Positions 16,992-24,467 of a stretch of DNA of 64,000 nucleotides are shown here, one piece after another. Made by a program: the position numbers and the translations under genes. Each line of letters begins with the position of its first letter. The stretch's first letter is position 1. This DNA comes from Pseudomonadota bacterium (GTDB lineage Bacteria; Pseudomonadota; Gammaproteobacteria; Xanthomonadales; Rhodanobacteraceae), in assembly GCA_021827205.1 (NCBI GenBank), contig JAKAWV010000002.1:60027-124026 (forward strand). Direction: 5' to 3'. A model generated the notes under the pieces. That model was not told the DNA's origin, ran no database searches, and saw nothing but the letters and a program-made list of their open reading frames with translations.

Positions 16992-18443
16992 TCAGCGCGG
17001 CAGCGCGAGGTCGTCGATGACCGCCTTGAGAAAGCGCGCGGCCTCGCCGCCGGTGGCGGCGCGATGGTCGAAGGTCAGTGACAGCGGCATCACGCGGTGC
17101 GCCTCGAAGCCGCCCAGCACCGGCACGGTGGCGTGATGCAGCTTGCCGGCGCCGAGGATGGCGACGCACGGCGGCACCACCACCGGCGTGGCGTAGCGGC
17201 CGGCGAACATGCCGAAGTTGGACAGCATGATGGTGTAGCCGGTGAGCTCCGAGGGCGCGATGGAGCGGTCCATGACCTCGGCGCGAGCGCGATTGACCGC
17301 GGCGCGCAGGCCGGCGGCGTCGAGCCGGTCGGCGTTGCGCAGCGCGGGCACGAACAGGCCGTCCTCGGTGTCCACGGCCAGGCCGATATCGACATGCGGA
17401 TGCAGGGTACGGGTGAGGTTCTGCCCGTCGAACCAGGCGTTCAGCGCGGGCACGGTCTTGCAGGCCGTCACCAGCGCGCGCAGCAGGCGTACGGTGATGT
17501 CGTTGCCGGGCTGCCACGCGTGCAGGTCGGCGTCATCGACGATGCTGGTGGCGACGATCTGCGCGTGCGCCTCGGCCATGACGCGCGCCATGGTGCGGCG
17601 CATGCCCTTGAGCTGCTCGGGCTGGCCGAGTACCGCGTGCGCGGCGGGCGGGCTGGTGCGCACCGGCTTGCCGGCGGCGGACAGCGCGGTGCGCTGATCT
17701 TCCCTTCTCCCCTCGGGAGAAGGTGCCCGCAGGGCGGATGAGGGTTCGGGTGTTGCGGCACGTTGCGTCGATGCCGAACCCTCACCCGGCGCTGCGCGCC
17801 ACCCTCTCTCGGCCGCCGCCGCCGCCGTGGCGCTACCGCTGGCCGCGGCCAGCTTGACGTCGTTCATGGTGACCACGCCGCCGGCGCCGCTGGGCGCGAC
17901 GCGGGCCAGGTCGACGCCGAGCTTGCGCGCCAGCGCGCGCACCGCGGGTACGGCCTTGACGCCGCCGACGCTGACGGCCTGTTCGGCATGCACGGCATCG
18001 GAGCTTTGCATGGCGCCGACCACGGTACCGGCGTCGCCGCCGGTGGGTTTGGCGTCGCCGCTGCTGAGCTCGCCGCCCACGTCGGAGGCCACGACCTTGT
18101 CGCCGTTGTGCGCTGCCTTGCTGCCCGCGCCAGCACTCGCGCCCGCGGGCGCGTGGTGGTGGCCGGTGGACTGCGCCTCGGCGCGCTGCGGCAGCTTGGG
18201 GTCAAGCTCGAACTCGGCCAGCGCCGCGCCGGTGATGATCACGTCGCCGTTGCCGCCGTGCATCTTCACCAGTTTGCCGGAGTAGGGCGAGGGCACCTCG
18301 ACCACGGCCTTGGCGGTTTCCATCGACACCAGCGGATCGTCCAGGCGCACCGTGGCGCCTTCCTTCACCAGCCACTCGACGATGGTGGCGTCGGGCAGGC
18401 CTTCGCCGAGGTCGGGGAGGTGGAATGTCTTGATGTCGGCCAT
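16992..18443 (-). CDS. Dihydrolipoyl acyltransferase, E2 of branched-chain (or pyruvate) dehydrogenase complex
   Basis: 483 residues. The lipoyl domain is at residues 2-80 with lipoyl Lys45 (SMETAKAVVEV). The E3/E1-binding domain is about 163-200 (VPAVRALARKLGVDLARV). The catalytic CoA-acyltransferase domain runs from about 275 to the end. The active-site segment reads FDHRAATGG, with the usual DHRxxDG aspartate replaced by Thr; I believe related branched-chain E2s share this. It is downstream of E1alpha and E1beta in one operon. Residues about 211-251, in the linker before the catalytic domain, are encoded by dispersed intergenic repeats (17691-17813). Substrate assignment to branched-chain oxoacids rather than pyruvate is inferred from E1 similarity and context. 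The start ATG at 18443 gives MADIKTFHLPDLGEG. Confidence 0.9.
   Translation of the reverse strand: MADIKTFHLPDLGEGLPDATIVEWLVKEGATVRLDDPLVSMETAKAVVEVPSPYSGKLVKMHGGNGDVIITGAALAEFELDPKLPQRAEAQSTGHHHAPAGASAGAGSKAAHNGDKVVASDVGGELSSGDAKPTGGDAGTVVGAMQSSDAVHAEQAVSVGGVKAVPAVRALARKLGVDLARVAPSGAGGVVTMNDVKLAAASGSATAAAAAERGWRAAPGEGSASTQRAATPEPSSALRAPSPEGRREDQRTALSAAGKPVRTSPPAAHAVLGQPEQLKGMRRTMARVMAEAHAQIVATSIVDDADLHAWQPGNDITVRLLRALVTACKTVPALNAWFDGQNLTRTLHPHVDIGLAVDTEDGLFVPALRNADRLDAAGLRAAVNRARAEVMDRSIAPSELTGYTIMLSNFGMFAGRYATPVVVPPCVAILGAGKLHHATVPVLGGFEAHRVMPLSLTFDHRAATGGEAARFLKAVIDDLALPR
17691..17813. repeat. Dispersed repeat inserted in-frame in the E2 linker
   Basis: Two repeat halves face each other. 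The left half contains CTTCTCCCCTCGGGAGAAGG and ends AGGGTTCGGG; the right half begins CCGAACCCTCACCC. They share a 10-bp inverted repeat (17740-17749/17774-17783). Bases 17776-17808 (33 bp) are identical to intergenic 31147-31179. The insertion keeps the reading frame and codes for a flexible Pro/Ser/Arg-rich linker. Confidence 0.8.
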
Positions 18444-18492
18444 GGTGCGATTCCCTGAGTCGGCGGTGGGTCGTGGTGAGAACAATTCTGTC

Positions 18493-18621
18493 CGCGAAGG
18501 ACGCCAAGAACGCGAAGTTGATTATCGCGCAGCACGGAAAACCCGTCTTTGAGTCTGCGTGGCTGCGTCCGATGGACTGCACGATCTGCTGGTGCCTTTT
18601 GCGTCCTTGGCGTTCTTCGCG
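18493..18621. repeat. Inverted-repeat element between E1beta and E2 genes
   Basis: A 129-bp noncoding element with imperfect inverted ends of about 25 bp: CGCGAAGGACGCCAAGAACG on the left and the complement of CGTCCTTGGCGTTCTTCGCG on the right. It occupies most of the 213-bp gap inside the dehydrogenase operon and would form a long hairpin in the mRNA, possibly affecting E2 levels. Confidence 0.7.
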
Positions 18622-18656
18622 GGCCAGGCTGTCGAGCCGTTTCGGCAAAACGCCCC

Positions 18657-19634
18657 TCACACCGCCAGCGTGCGCCTGGCGGCTTCGACGATACGCTGCA
18701 CGCTGGGCAGGTATTTCATTTCCAGGCGGAACAGCGGGATGTGGGTGTCGTAGCCGGTGACGCGCTCGACCGGGGCGTACAGATCGAACATCGAGTGCTC
18801 GGCCAGGCGCGCGGCGATCTCGGCGCCGAAACCGGCGGTGCGCGGCGCCTCGTGCACGATCACGCAGCGGTGCGTCTTGGCCACCGACTCGGCGATGGTG
18901 TCGAAATCCAGCGGCTTGACCGTGGCCAGGTCGATCACCTCGGCGCTGATGCCCTCCTTGGCCAGCGCATCGGCGGCTTCCAGGGTTTCTTTCACCTGCG
19001 CGCCCCAGGTCACCAGGGTCACGTCCTGGCCGTCGCGCAGCACGAAGCACACGTCCAGCGGCAGCGCTTCGCCGTCGTCGGGCACTTCTTCCTTGTACTG
19101 GCGGTAGATGCGCTTGGGCTCGAAGAACATCACCGGGTCCGGATCGCGGATGGCCGCCAGCAGCAGGCCGTAGGCGCGCGCCGGCGAGGACGGCATCACC
19201 ACGCGCAGGCCGGGGATGTTGGTGAACAGGTGCTCGTTGGCCTCGGAGTGGTGCTCGGGCGCGCGGATGCCGCCGCCCCAGGGCGCGCGGTACACCGCCG
19301 CCACGTGCAGTCGGCCGCGGGTGCGGTTGCGCATGCGCGCGGCGTGGCAGGCGATGTGCTCCATCATCGGATAGATGAAGCCCTCGAACTGCGCTTCGGC
19401 GACGGGTTTCATGCCCTGCGTGGCCATGCCCACGGTGAGCCCGGCGATGGTGGTCTCGTCCAGCGGCGTGTCGATGACGCGCTCGGGGCCGAACTTCTGC
19501 TGCAGGCCCTGGGTGGCGCGGAACACGCCGCCGTTGACGCCGACATCCTCGCCCAGCACGACGACGCTGGGATCGTGCGCCATCTCCCAGGCGAGGGCTT
19601 GCGTGACTGCTTCGATCAGGGTGATCTGTGCCAT
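18657..19634 (-). CDS. 2-oxoacid dehydrogenase E1 component, beta subunit
   Basis: A 325-residue transketolase-like beta subunit (MAQITLIEAVTQALAWEMAHDPSVVV start). Family motifs are GEDVGVNGGVFRATQGLQ, DTPLDETTIAGLTVGMA, EAQFEGFIYPMMEHI, YRAPWGGGIRAPEHHSE and, late, VIDLATVKPLDFDTI. With E1alpha it forms the heterotetrameric thiamine-diphosphate decarboxylase of the branched-chain 2-oxoacid (or pyruvate) dehydrogenase complex. It starts 14 nt after the E1alpha stop, so the two are co-translated. Branched-chain substrate preference is likely because xanthomonads normally use a homodimeric AceE for pyruvate; that is inference. Confidence 0.92.
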   Translation of the reverse strand: MAQITLIEAVTQALAWEMAHDPSVVVLGEDVGVNGGVFRATQGLQQKFGPERVIDTPLDETTIAGLTVGMATQGMKPVAEAQFEGFIYPMMEHIACHAARMRNRTRGRLHVAAVYRAPWGGGIRAPEHHSEANEHLFTNIPGLRVVMPSSPARAYGLLLAAIRDPDPVMFFEPKRIYRQYKEEVPDDGEALPLDVCFVLRDGQDVTLVTWGAQVKETLEAADALAKEGISAEVIDLATVKPLDFDTIAESVAKTHRCVIVHEAPRTAGFGAEIAARLAEHSMFDLYAPVERVTGYDTHIPLFRLEMKYLPSVQRIVEAARRTLAV

Positions 19635-19648
19635 GGTCGGTTCCGCGC

Positions 19649-20731
19649 TCAGTGGCCGTCGTGCTCGGCGGCGAGCACCTGCGCGCGTTGCTGCGCGAGG
19701 TCCACCGGCAGATCGGCGTAGGTGTAATCGAACATCGCCGTCACCGGCTGGGGTTTGCTTTCGAGGTAGGCGTTGACCTCGACATCGACGCGCGCGGCGC
19801 ACTCGGTTTTCCACGCTTCCTCTTTGGCGTCGTCCCAGACCTTGGCGGCGATCAGGTAGGCGCGCATGCGTTTCATCGGTTCGCGCGCCCACGCGGCCTT
19901 GACCTCGGCATCGTCGCGGTAGCGGCGCGCGTCGTCGGCGGTGGTGTGATCGGACAGGCGATAAGTGACCGCCTCGATCACCGTGCCGCCGCCGCCGCCG
20001 CGCGCGCGCGCGATGGCGGTATCCATGGTGCTGCGCACGGCGAGCAGATCGTTGCCATCCACCTGCACGGTTTCGAGTCCGGCGGCGATGCCCTTTTGCG
20101 CCAGCGTCTTGGCGCCGGTCTGCGATTTGCGCGGCACCGAGATCGCCCACTGGTTGTTGATGATCACCGCGACCAGCGGCAACTGCATGGCGCCGGTGAC
20201 GTTGATGGCGCCGTAGAAATCGGCCTTGGACGAACCGCCGTCGCCGACGCAGCACACCGCCACGCGCGGCTCGCCGCGCAGCTTGTAGGCCAGCGCCGCG
20301 CCGGCGGCGTGCAGGCACTGCGTGGCGATCGGCACGCACCAGGCGAAATCGTGGCGCGGGCCGGAGTAGTCGTTGCCGCGCTCGTCGCCGCCCCAGTACA
20401 TCAGCACTTCGCGCGGCCGCACGCCGCGGCAGAACTGCGCGCCGTACTCGCGATAGCTGGGCGCGAAGCAATCCTCGGGGCGCATCGCCGAGCCGACGCC
20501 GACGTGCACGGCCTCGTGACCCAGCGACGAGGCGTAGGTGCCGAGCTTGCCGGTGCGCTGCAGCGCCACGGACTTGGCATCGAACACGCGCACGAACAGC
20601 ATCTGCTTGTACAACGCAAGCAATTGCGCGTGGTCCTTGGCCAGCGCCGGCGCGGTGACGCCGGCGCACAACTTGCCTTCGGCATCAAGAAACTGCAGAT
20701 GCTCGATCTGGAAACTTGCACAGGTGGACAC
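19649..20731 (-). CDS. 2-oxoacid dehydrogenase E1 component, alpha subunit
   Basis: 360 residues using the GTG at 20731 (preceded by GGGAGA); the E2-binding N-terminus is followed by MLFVRVFDAKSVALQRTGKLGTYASSLGHEA. The ThDP-binding motif GDGGSSKADFYGAIN begins near residue 163 and closes at IINNQWAIS. The conserved phosphorylation-loop-like RLSDHTTADDARRYRDD is present. It is the first gene of the E1alpha-E1beta-E2 operon. The product provides isobutyryl-, isovaleryl- and 2-methylbutyryl-CoA if branched-chain specific, connecting amino-acid catabolism to iso-fatty-acid priming. No E3 gene is in the window. Confidence 0.92.
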   Translation of the reverse strand: MSTCASFQIEHLQFLDAEGKLCAGVTAPALAKDHAQLLALYKQMLFVRVFDAKSVALQRTGKLGTYASSLGHEAVHVGVGSAMRPEDCFAPSYREYGAQFCRGVRPREVLMYWGGDERGNDYSGPRHDFAWCVPIATQCLHAAGAALAYKLRGEPRVAVCCVGDGGSSKADFYGAINVTGAMQLPLVAVIINNQWAISVPRKSQTGAKTLAQKGIAAGLETVQVDGNDLLAVRSTMDTAIARARGGGGGTVIEAVTYRLSDHTTADDARRYRDDAEVKAAWAREPMKRMRAYLIAAKVWDDAKEEAWKTECAARVDVEVNAYLESKPQPVTAMFDYTYADLPVDLAQQRAQVLAAEHDGH

Positions 20732-20926
20732 GGGGGAATCTCCCGATATTGGACGCGGCTTGGCCGGAGGGCGCGGGTGCGATCCAGTGCGCGCCTGCGC
20801 GTCCGATGTGGCCCATACAAATAACAGGCCGCGCACCGTACCGGCAAGGCATGGTGCAGCACGATGCACGCAAAACGCCGCGCGCACGGCGCTACCATGC
20901 ACGCGATTTCATCCTGCGAGTACGCC

Positions 20927-21781
20927 ATGAGCGAGGACAACCTGCGCGCGCTGGAAGCCGGCATCGAGCGCGATCTGGCCGGGCGCATGACCTACGCGGG
21001 CTATCTGGATCTGCCGCGCCTGCTCGCCGCGCAGCAGCCGCTGTCGCGTCCCGAGCATCACGACGAGATGCTGTTCATCGTGCAGCATCAGGTGTCGGAG
21101 CTGTGGATGAAGCTGGTCATCCACGAACTGCGCGCGGCGATCGCGCATTTGCAGCAGGATCGGCTCGATCCCTGCGCGAAAATCCTGGCGCGGGTCAAGC
21201 AGGTACAGCGCCAGTTGTTCGAGCAGTGGGCGGTGCTGGAAACGCTCACGCCCAGCGAGTATCTGGAGTTCCGCCACGTGCTGGGGCCTGCCTCGGGGTT
21301 CCAGTCGCTGCAATATCGCAGCATCGAGTTCCTGCTGGGCAACAAGAACGCCGAGATGCTGACGGTGTTCGCGCACGACCCCGAAGGCCAGCGCGCGCTC
21401 AAGGCGATCCTCGACGCACCCAGCCTGTACGACGAGTTTCTGCGCCATCTGGCGCGCGGCGGCCACGCCGTGCCGCAGGCCTGCACGGCGCGCGACTGGT
21501 CGCAGCCCTACCACCGTCAACCCGCGCTGGTGCCGGTGCTGCAGCGCATCTACGCCGACACGCGCACGCATTGGGCGGCCTACGCGCTGTGCGAGCAACT
21601 GGTGGACGTGGAGGAAAGCTTCCAGTTGTGGCGCTTTCGGCACATGAAAACCGTGGAGCGCATCATCGGCTACCGCCGCGGTACCGGTGGCTCCAGCGGC
21701 GTGGGATTCCTCAAGCAGGCGCTGGAGCTGACGTTTTTTCCCGAGCTGCTGGAAGTGCGCACGGTGCTGCGCGCCGGTTGA
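20927..21781 (+). CDS. kynA: Tryptophan 2,3-dioxygenase
   Basis: A 284-residue cytosolic haem enzyme that opens the indole ring of L-tryptophan to N-formylkynurenine, the first step of the kynurenine pathway. Recognisable segments are [58 protein letters not shown], haem-ligand [20 protein letters not shown] and [17 protein letters not shown]. The ATG at 20927 gives the standard start; upstream in-frame ATGs lack support. It is divergent from the E1alpha operon, with 195 bp between. No kynureninase or formamidase is visible nearby. Confidence 0.96.
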   Translation: MSEDNLRALEAGIERDLAGRMTYAGYLDLPRLLAAQQPLSRPEHHDEMLFIVQHQVSELWMKLVIHELRAAIAHLQQDRLDPCAKILARVKQVQRQLFEQWAVLETLTPSEYLEFRHVLGPASGFQSLQYRSIEFLLGNKNAEMLTVFAHDPEGQRALKAILDAPSLYDEFLRHLARGGHAVPQACTARDWSQPYHRQPALVPVLQRIYADTRTHWAAYALCEQLVDVEESFQLWRFRHMKTVERIIGYRRGTGGSSGVGFLKQALELTFFPELLEVRTVLRAG

Positions 21782-21869
21782 TCTATTGCGTCGCGCCTTG
21801 CCGTAGTGCGGCACGCGTCGCTATGGTCGCACGCTGGCTGGCTCGGATCAGCCGTCACCAGGGCTGATC

Positions 21870-23360
21870 ATGCATACAAGCGACGATTCGCACGATTCGT
21901 ATCCTGTGCCGGATTCCGGCCGATTCCTGGGCCACCCCAGCCTGCTGTGGATGTTGCTGGCGGTGACCGTCGGCACCAACTTCGCGTTTTACGGCTTCCG
22001 CGCCTTCCTGGCGCCCTACGCCGCCGATACGTTCTTCGCCAACCTGCCGCACGACCAGGCGCTGGCGCAGGCCAATTATCTGTTTGCAGGCTTCGGTGCG
22101 CTGGCCTACGCCGCGGCCATCCTGGGCGGTTGGGTGGCCGACAACGTGCTGGGCGAGGTGCAGGCGCTGCGCCTCTCGCTGTGGCTGATGATCCCGGCGC
22201 TGCTGGGCATGACCGTGCCCAACCGCGCAGTCTTCACCCTGGCGCTGGCGTTCTTCGTGCTGGCGGTCGGTCTCAGTATCCCGCTCACCGTGCTGGTCGG
22301 GCGCAACTATCGCAAGGACGATCCCAAGCGCGACGCCGGCTACACGCTGTTCTATCTGGCGATCAATTTCGGCGCGTTCGTGGCCCCGTTCGTGTGCGCA
22401 TCGTGGATCGGTGCGACGTACGGCTTCCGTTGGGGCTTCCTGGCTGCGGCTGTGGGCGCGCTGTGGGTCGCCGCCGTGTTCGAGTGGAGGCACCGGCGCA
22501 TGCCGGGTGCCAATGATGCCGTGCGTTTCAAGCGCGCCTGGTCGACGCCGGCGGTGACACTGGCCGCGCTGCTGCTGGTGCCGCCTTGCGCCTGGCTGCT
22601 GGCGCATCCGGCGGCGATGAACCGCGTGGTGTACACGCTGATCGGACTGTTGGTGCTGTATTTCGTCATCAGCAGTGTGCGCCGCGGCGACCGCGTGCAG
22701 GGTCAGCGCTACATCGCGCTGCTGCTGCTGTTCATCGCCATGGTGCTGTTCTGGGCGATGAGCCTGCTCAGCGCCAGCGCGCTCAACTTCTTCGCGCGCG
22801 ACCATGTCGCGCCGCTGTGGCAGGGACAGGTGCTGGGGCTGTCGTGGAGCTATCTGCTGTTCCAGTCGGTGAACCCGCTGTACATCCTGATCTTTGCACC
22901 GTTCATGGCGATCCTTTGGCCCTGGCTGGACAAACACGGCATCAATCCCACGACGCCGCGCAAGTTCGGCATCGGCCTGCTGCTGGTGGCGCTGGGCTAC
23001 GGCGTGCTGGTGTACGCCATTGGCCACCTGCAGCTGCCGGATGGCAAGGTCGCCGCGTGGACGCTGCTGGCCTGCTACCTCGGCTCGACCATCGGCGAGT
23101 TGGCGCTGTCGCCGATCGGCTACGGCGTGATCGGCAAGCTCGCCGCGCACGACGAGGCCTCGCTGGCCATGGGTGGCTGGTTCTTCGGCGTCAGCGTGTC
23201 CTACAACCTCGCCGGACAGATCGCCGCGCTCACCACCCGCGGCGGCATCGAGGCCTACGCGCGCGTGTTCGCGGATCTGCTATACGGCGGCATCGCGATC
23301 GCGCTGGTCTACCTGATCGCCGCGCCGTGGATCGTCAAGCTCATGCACGGCGTGCGCTGA
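21870..23360 (+). CDS. POT-family peptide transporter paralogue lacking the ExxER motif
   Basis: A 496-residue, roughly 14-helix inner-membrane carrier of the proton-dependent oligopeptide transporter (PTR2/POT) family, similar in layout to the gene at 29400 and ending in the near-identical KLMHGVR. Family hallmarks include GGWVADNVLG and FYLAINFGAFVAPFVC. In helix 1, however, the proton-coupling ExxERFxYYG signature is replaced by TVGTNFAFYG, losing both glutamates and the arginine. Such a change predicts altered coupling or substrate. It lies 88 bp after kynA on the same strand. Confidence 0.88.
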   Translation: MHTSDDSHDSYPVPDSGRFLGHPSLLWMLLAVTVGTNFAFYGFRAFLAPYAADTFFANLPHDQALAQANYLFAGFGALAYAAAILGGWVADNVLGEVQALRLSLWLMIPALLGMTVPNRAVFTLALAFFVLAVGLSIPLTVLVGRNYRKDDPKRDAGYTLFYLAINFGAFVAPFVCASWIGATYGFRWGFLAAAVGALWVAAVFEWRHRRMPGANDAVRFKRAWSTPAVTLAALLLVPPCAWLLAHPAAMNRVVYTLIGLLVLYFVISSVRRGDRVQGQRYIALLLLFIAMVLFWAMSLLSASALNFFARDHVAPLWQGQVLGLSWSYLLFQSVNPLYILIFAPFMAILWPWLDKHGINPTTPRKFGIGLLLVALGYGVLVYAIGHLQLPDGKVAAWTLLACYLGSTIGELALSPIGYGVIGKLAAHDEASLAMGGWFFGVSVSYNLAGQIAALTTRGGIEAYARVFADLLYGGIAIALVYLIAAPWIVKLMHGVR

Positions 23361-23364
23361 GCGC
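23342..23364. repeat. 23-bp direct repeat, left copy (POT 3' end)
   Basis: CATGCACGGCGTGCGCTGAG plus CGC covers the last four sense codons and the stop of the first POT gene and is repeated exactly at 29246-29268, before the second POT gene. The sulfotransferase and autotransporter genes lie between the copies. Confidence 0.9.
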
Positions 23365-23499
23365 CGCGTTGCCTGCACCCGCCGAACCGCACTGCTCGTA
23401 TTGGCGCGGCATTGTCGCGCATCAATAAAATATATCTCTTGGATCACGACAACGTAGCGTCGTATTGATCTTTGAATACGTGCATTCCGCAATGCGCAA

Positions 23500-23515
23500 T
23501 GTGATCATGATCACA
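23500..23515. promoter_or_regulatory. Perfect CRP/Clp-type palindromic operator
   Basis: TGTGATCATGATCACA matches TGTGA-N6-TCACA with no deviation and is wholly palindromic. It lies about 82 bp before the likely sulfotransferase start, in an unusually AT-rich intergenic stretch. In xanthomonads the CRP homologue Clp binds such sites. Whether it activates or represses cannot be told because the promoter is not clear. Confidence 0.75.
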
Positions 23516-23589
23516 CTATGCAGCCCGCCGCGCCAAGACGCATGGGCTGTCGCGCAATAGACCACGCAAGCAGCCTACAGGGAGCGGAA

Positions 23590-24399
23590 TTGCAACGTCT
23601 TCATTTCATTTCTGGCCTGCCGCGTTCCGGCTCGACGCTGCTGGCCGCGCTGCTGCGTCAGAACCCGCGCTTCCACGCCGGCATGAGCGGCCCGGTGGCC
23701 GGCCTGGTCGGCAGCCTGCTTGGGGAAATGAGCGGGCGCAACGAGTTCTCGGTGTTCATCGATGACGCGCAGCGCCAGCGCGTGCTGCGGGGCGTCATCG
23801 AGAACTACTACGCCGACACGCCGGCGGAGGTGGTCTTCGATACCAGCCGCGCGTGGTGCGCGCGCATGGCGGTGCTGAGGACGCTGTATCCCGAGGCCAA
23901 GGTCGTCGCCTGCGTGCGGCACATGCCGTGGATCATCGATAGCCTCGAGCGCCTGATCCGGCGCAACGCCTTGCAGCCGTCCTCGATCTTCAACTACACG
24001 CCGGGCGGCACGGTGTATTCGCGTGCCGACGGCGTGGCCGGTGGCGAGGGCATGGTCGGCTATGCCTACAACGCGCTGAAGGAAGCATTTTTCGGCGAGG
24101 ACAGCGCCAACCTGATGCTGCTGCAGTACGAGACGCTGAGCAGCGATCCGGGCACGGCGCTGGCTGCGGTGTACGAGTTCATCGGCGAAACGCCGGTCCA
24201 GCACGACTTCACGCACATCGACTACGACGCCACGGCCTTCGACCTCAAGGCCGGCACGCCGGGACTGCACACCGTGCGGCCCAAAGTGGGCGCGATCGAG
24301 CGCGAAACCATCCTGCCACCGGACGTGTTCCGGCGGTTCGAGAACGACGCCTTCTGGCGCGATCCCGCGTTGAACAAGCGCCGCGTGCGCATCGTCTGA
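23590..24399 (+). CDS. Sulfotransferase family protein
   Basis: About 269 residues using TTG at 23590, five bases after GGAG; an ATG at 23518 abuts the CRP-type site and is less likely. The N-terminus RLHFISGLPRSGSTLLAALL is the PAPS 5'-phosphosulfate-binding P-loop, and RQNPRFHAGMSGPVAG follows as in proteobacterial sulfotransferases of the tyrosine-protein-sulfotransferase-like group. A 3'-phosphate-binding segment is plausible around VVACVRHMPWIIDSLERL. The acceptor is unknown. The gene is 68 bp upstream of the autotransporter on the same strand and probably co-transcribed, suggesting (not proving) a surface or secreted substrate. Confidence 0.85.
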   Translation: MQRLHFISGLPRSGSTLLAALLRQNPRFHAGMSGPVAGLVGSLLGEMSGRNEFSVFIDDAQRQRVLRGVIENYYADTPAEVVFDTSRAWCARMAVLRTLYPEAKVVACVRHMPWIIDSLERLIRRNALQPSSIFNYTPGGTVYSRADGVAGGEGMVGYAYNALKEAFFGEDSANLMLLQYETLSSDPGTALAAVYEFIGETPVQHDFTHIDYDATAFDLKAGTPGLHTVRPKVGAIERETILPPDVFRRFENDAFWRDPALNKRRVRIV

Positions 24400-24467
24400 A
24401 CCCTTTTCGCGTGCCTGGACGATCCTGCGCACGCTTTCTTCGACTGTCATGACAAGAGAGTGATCCC

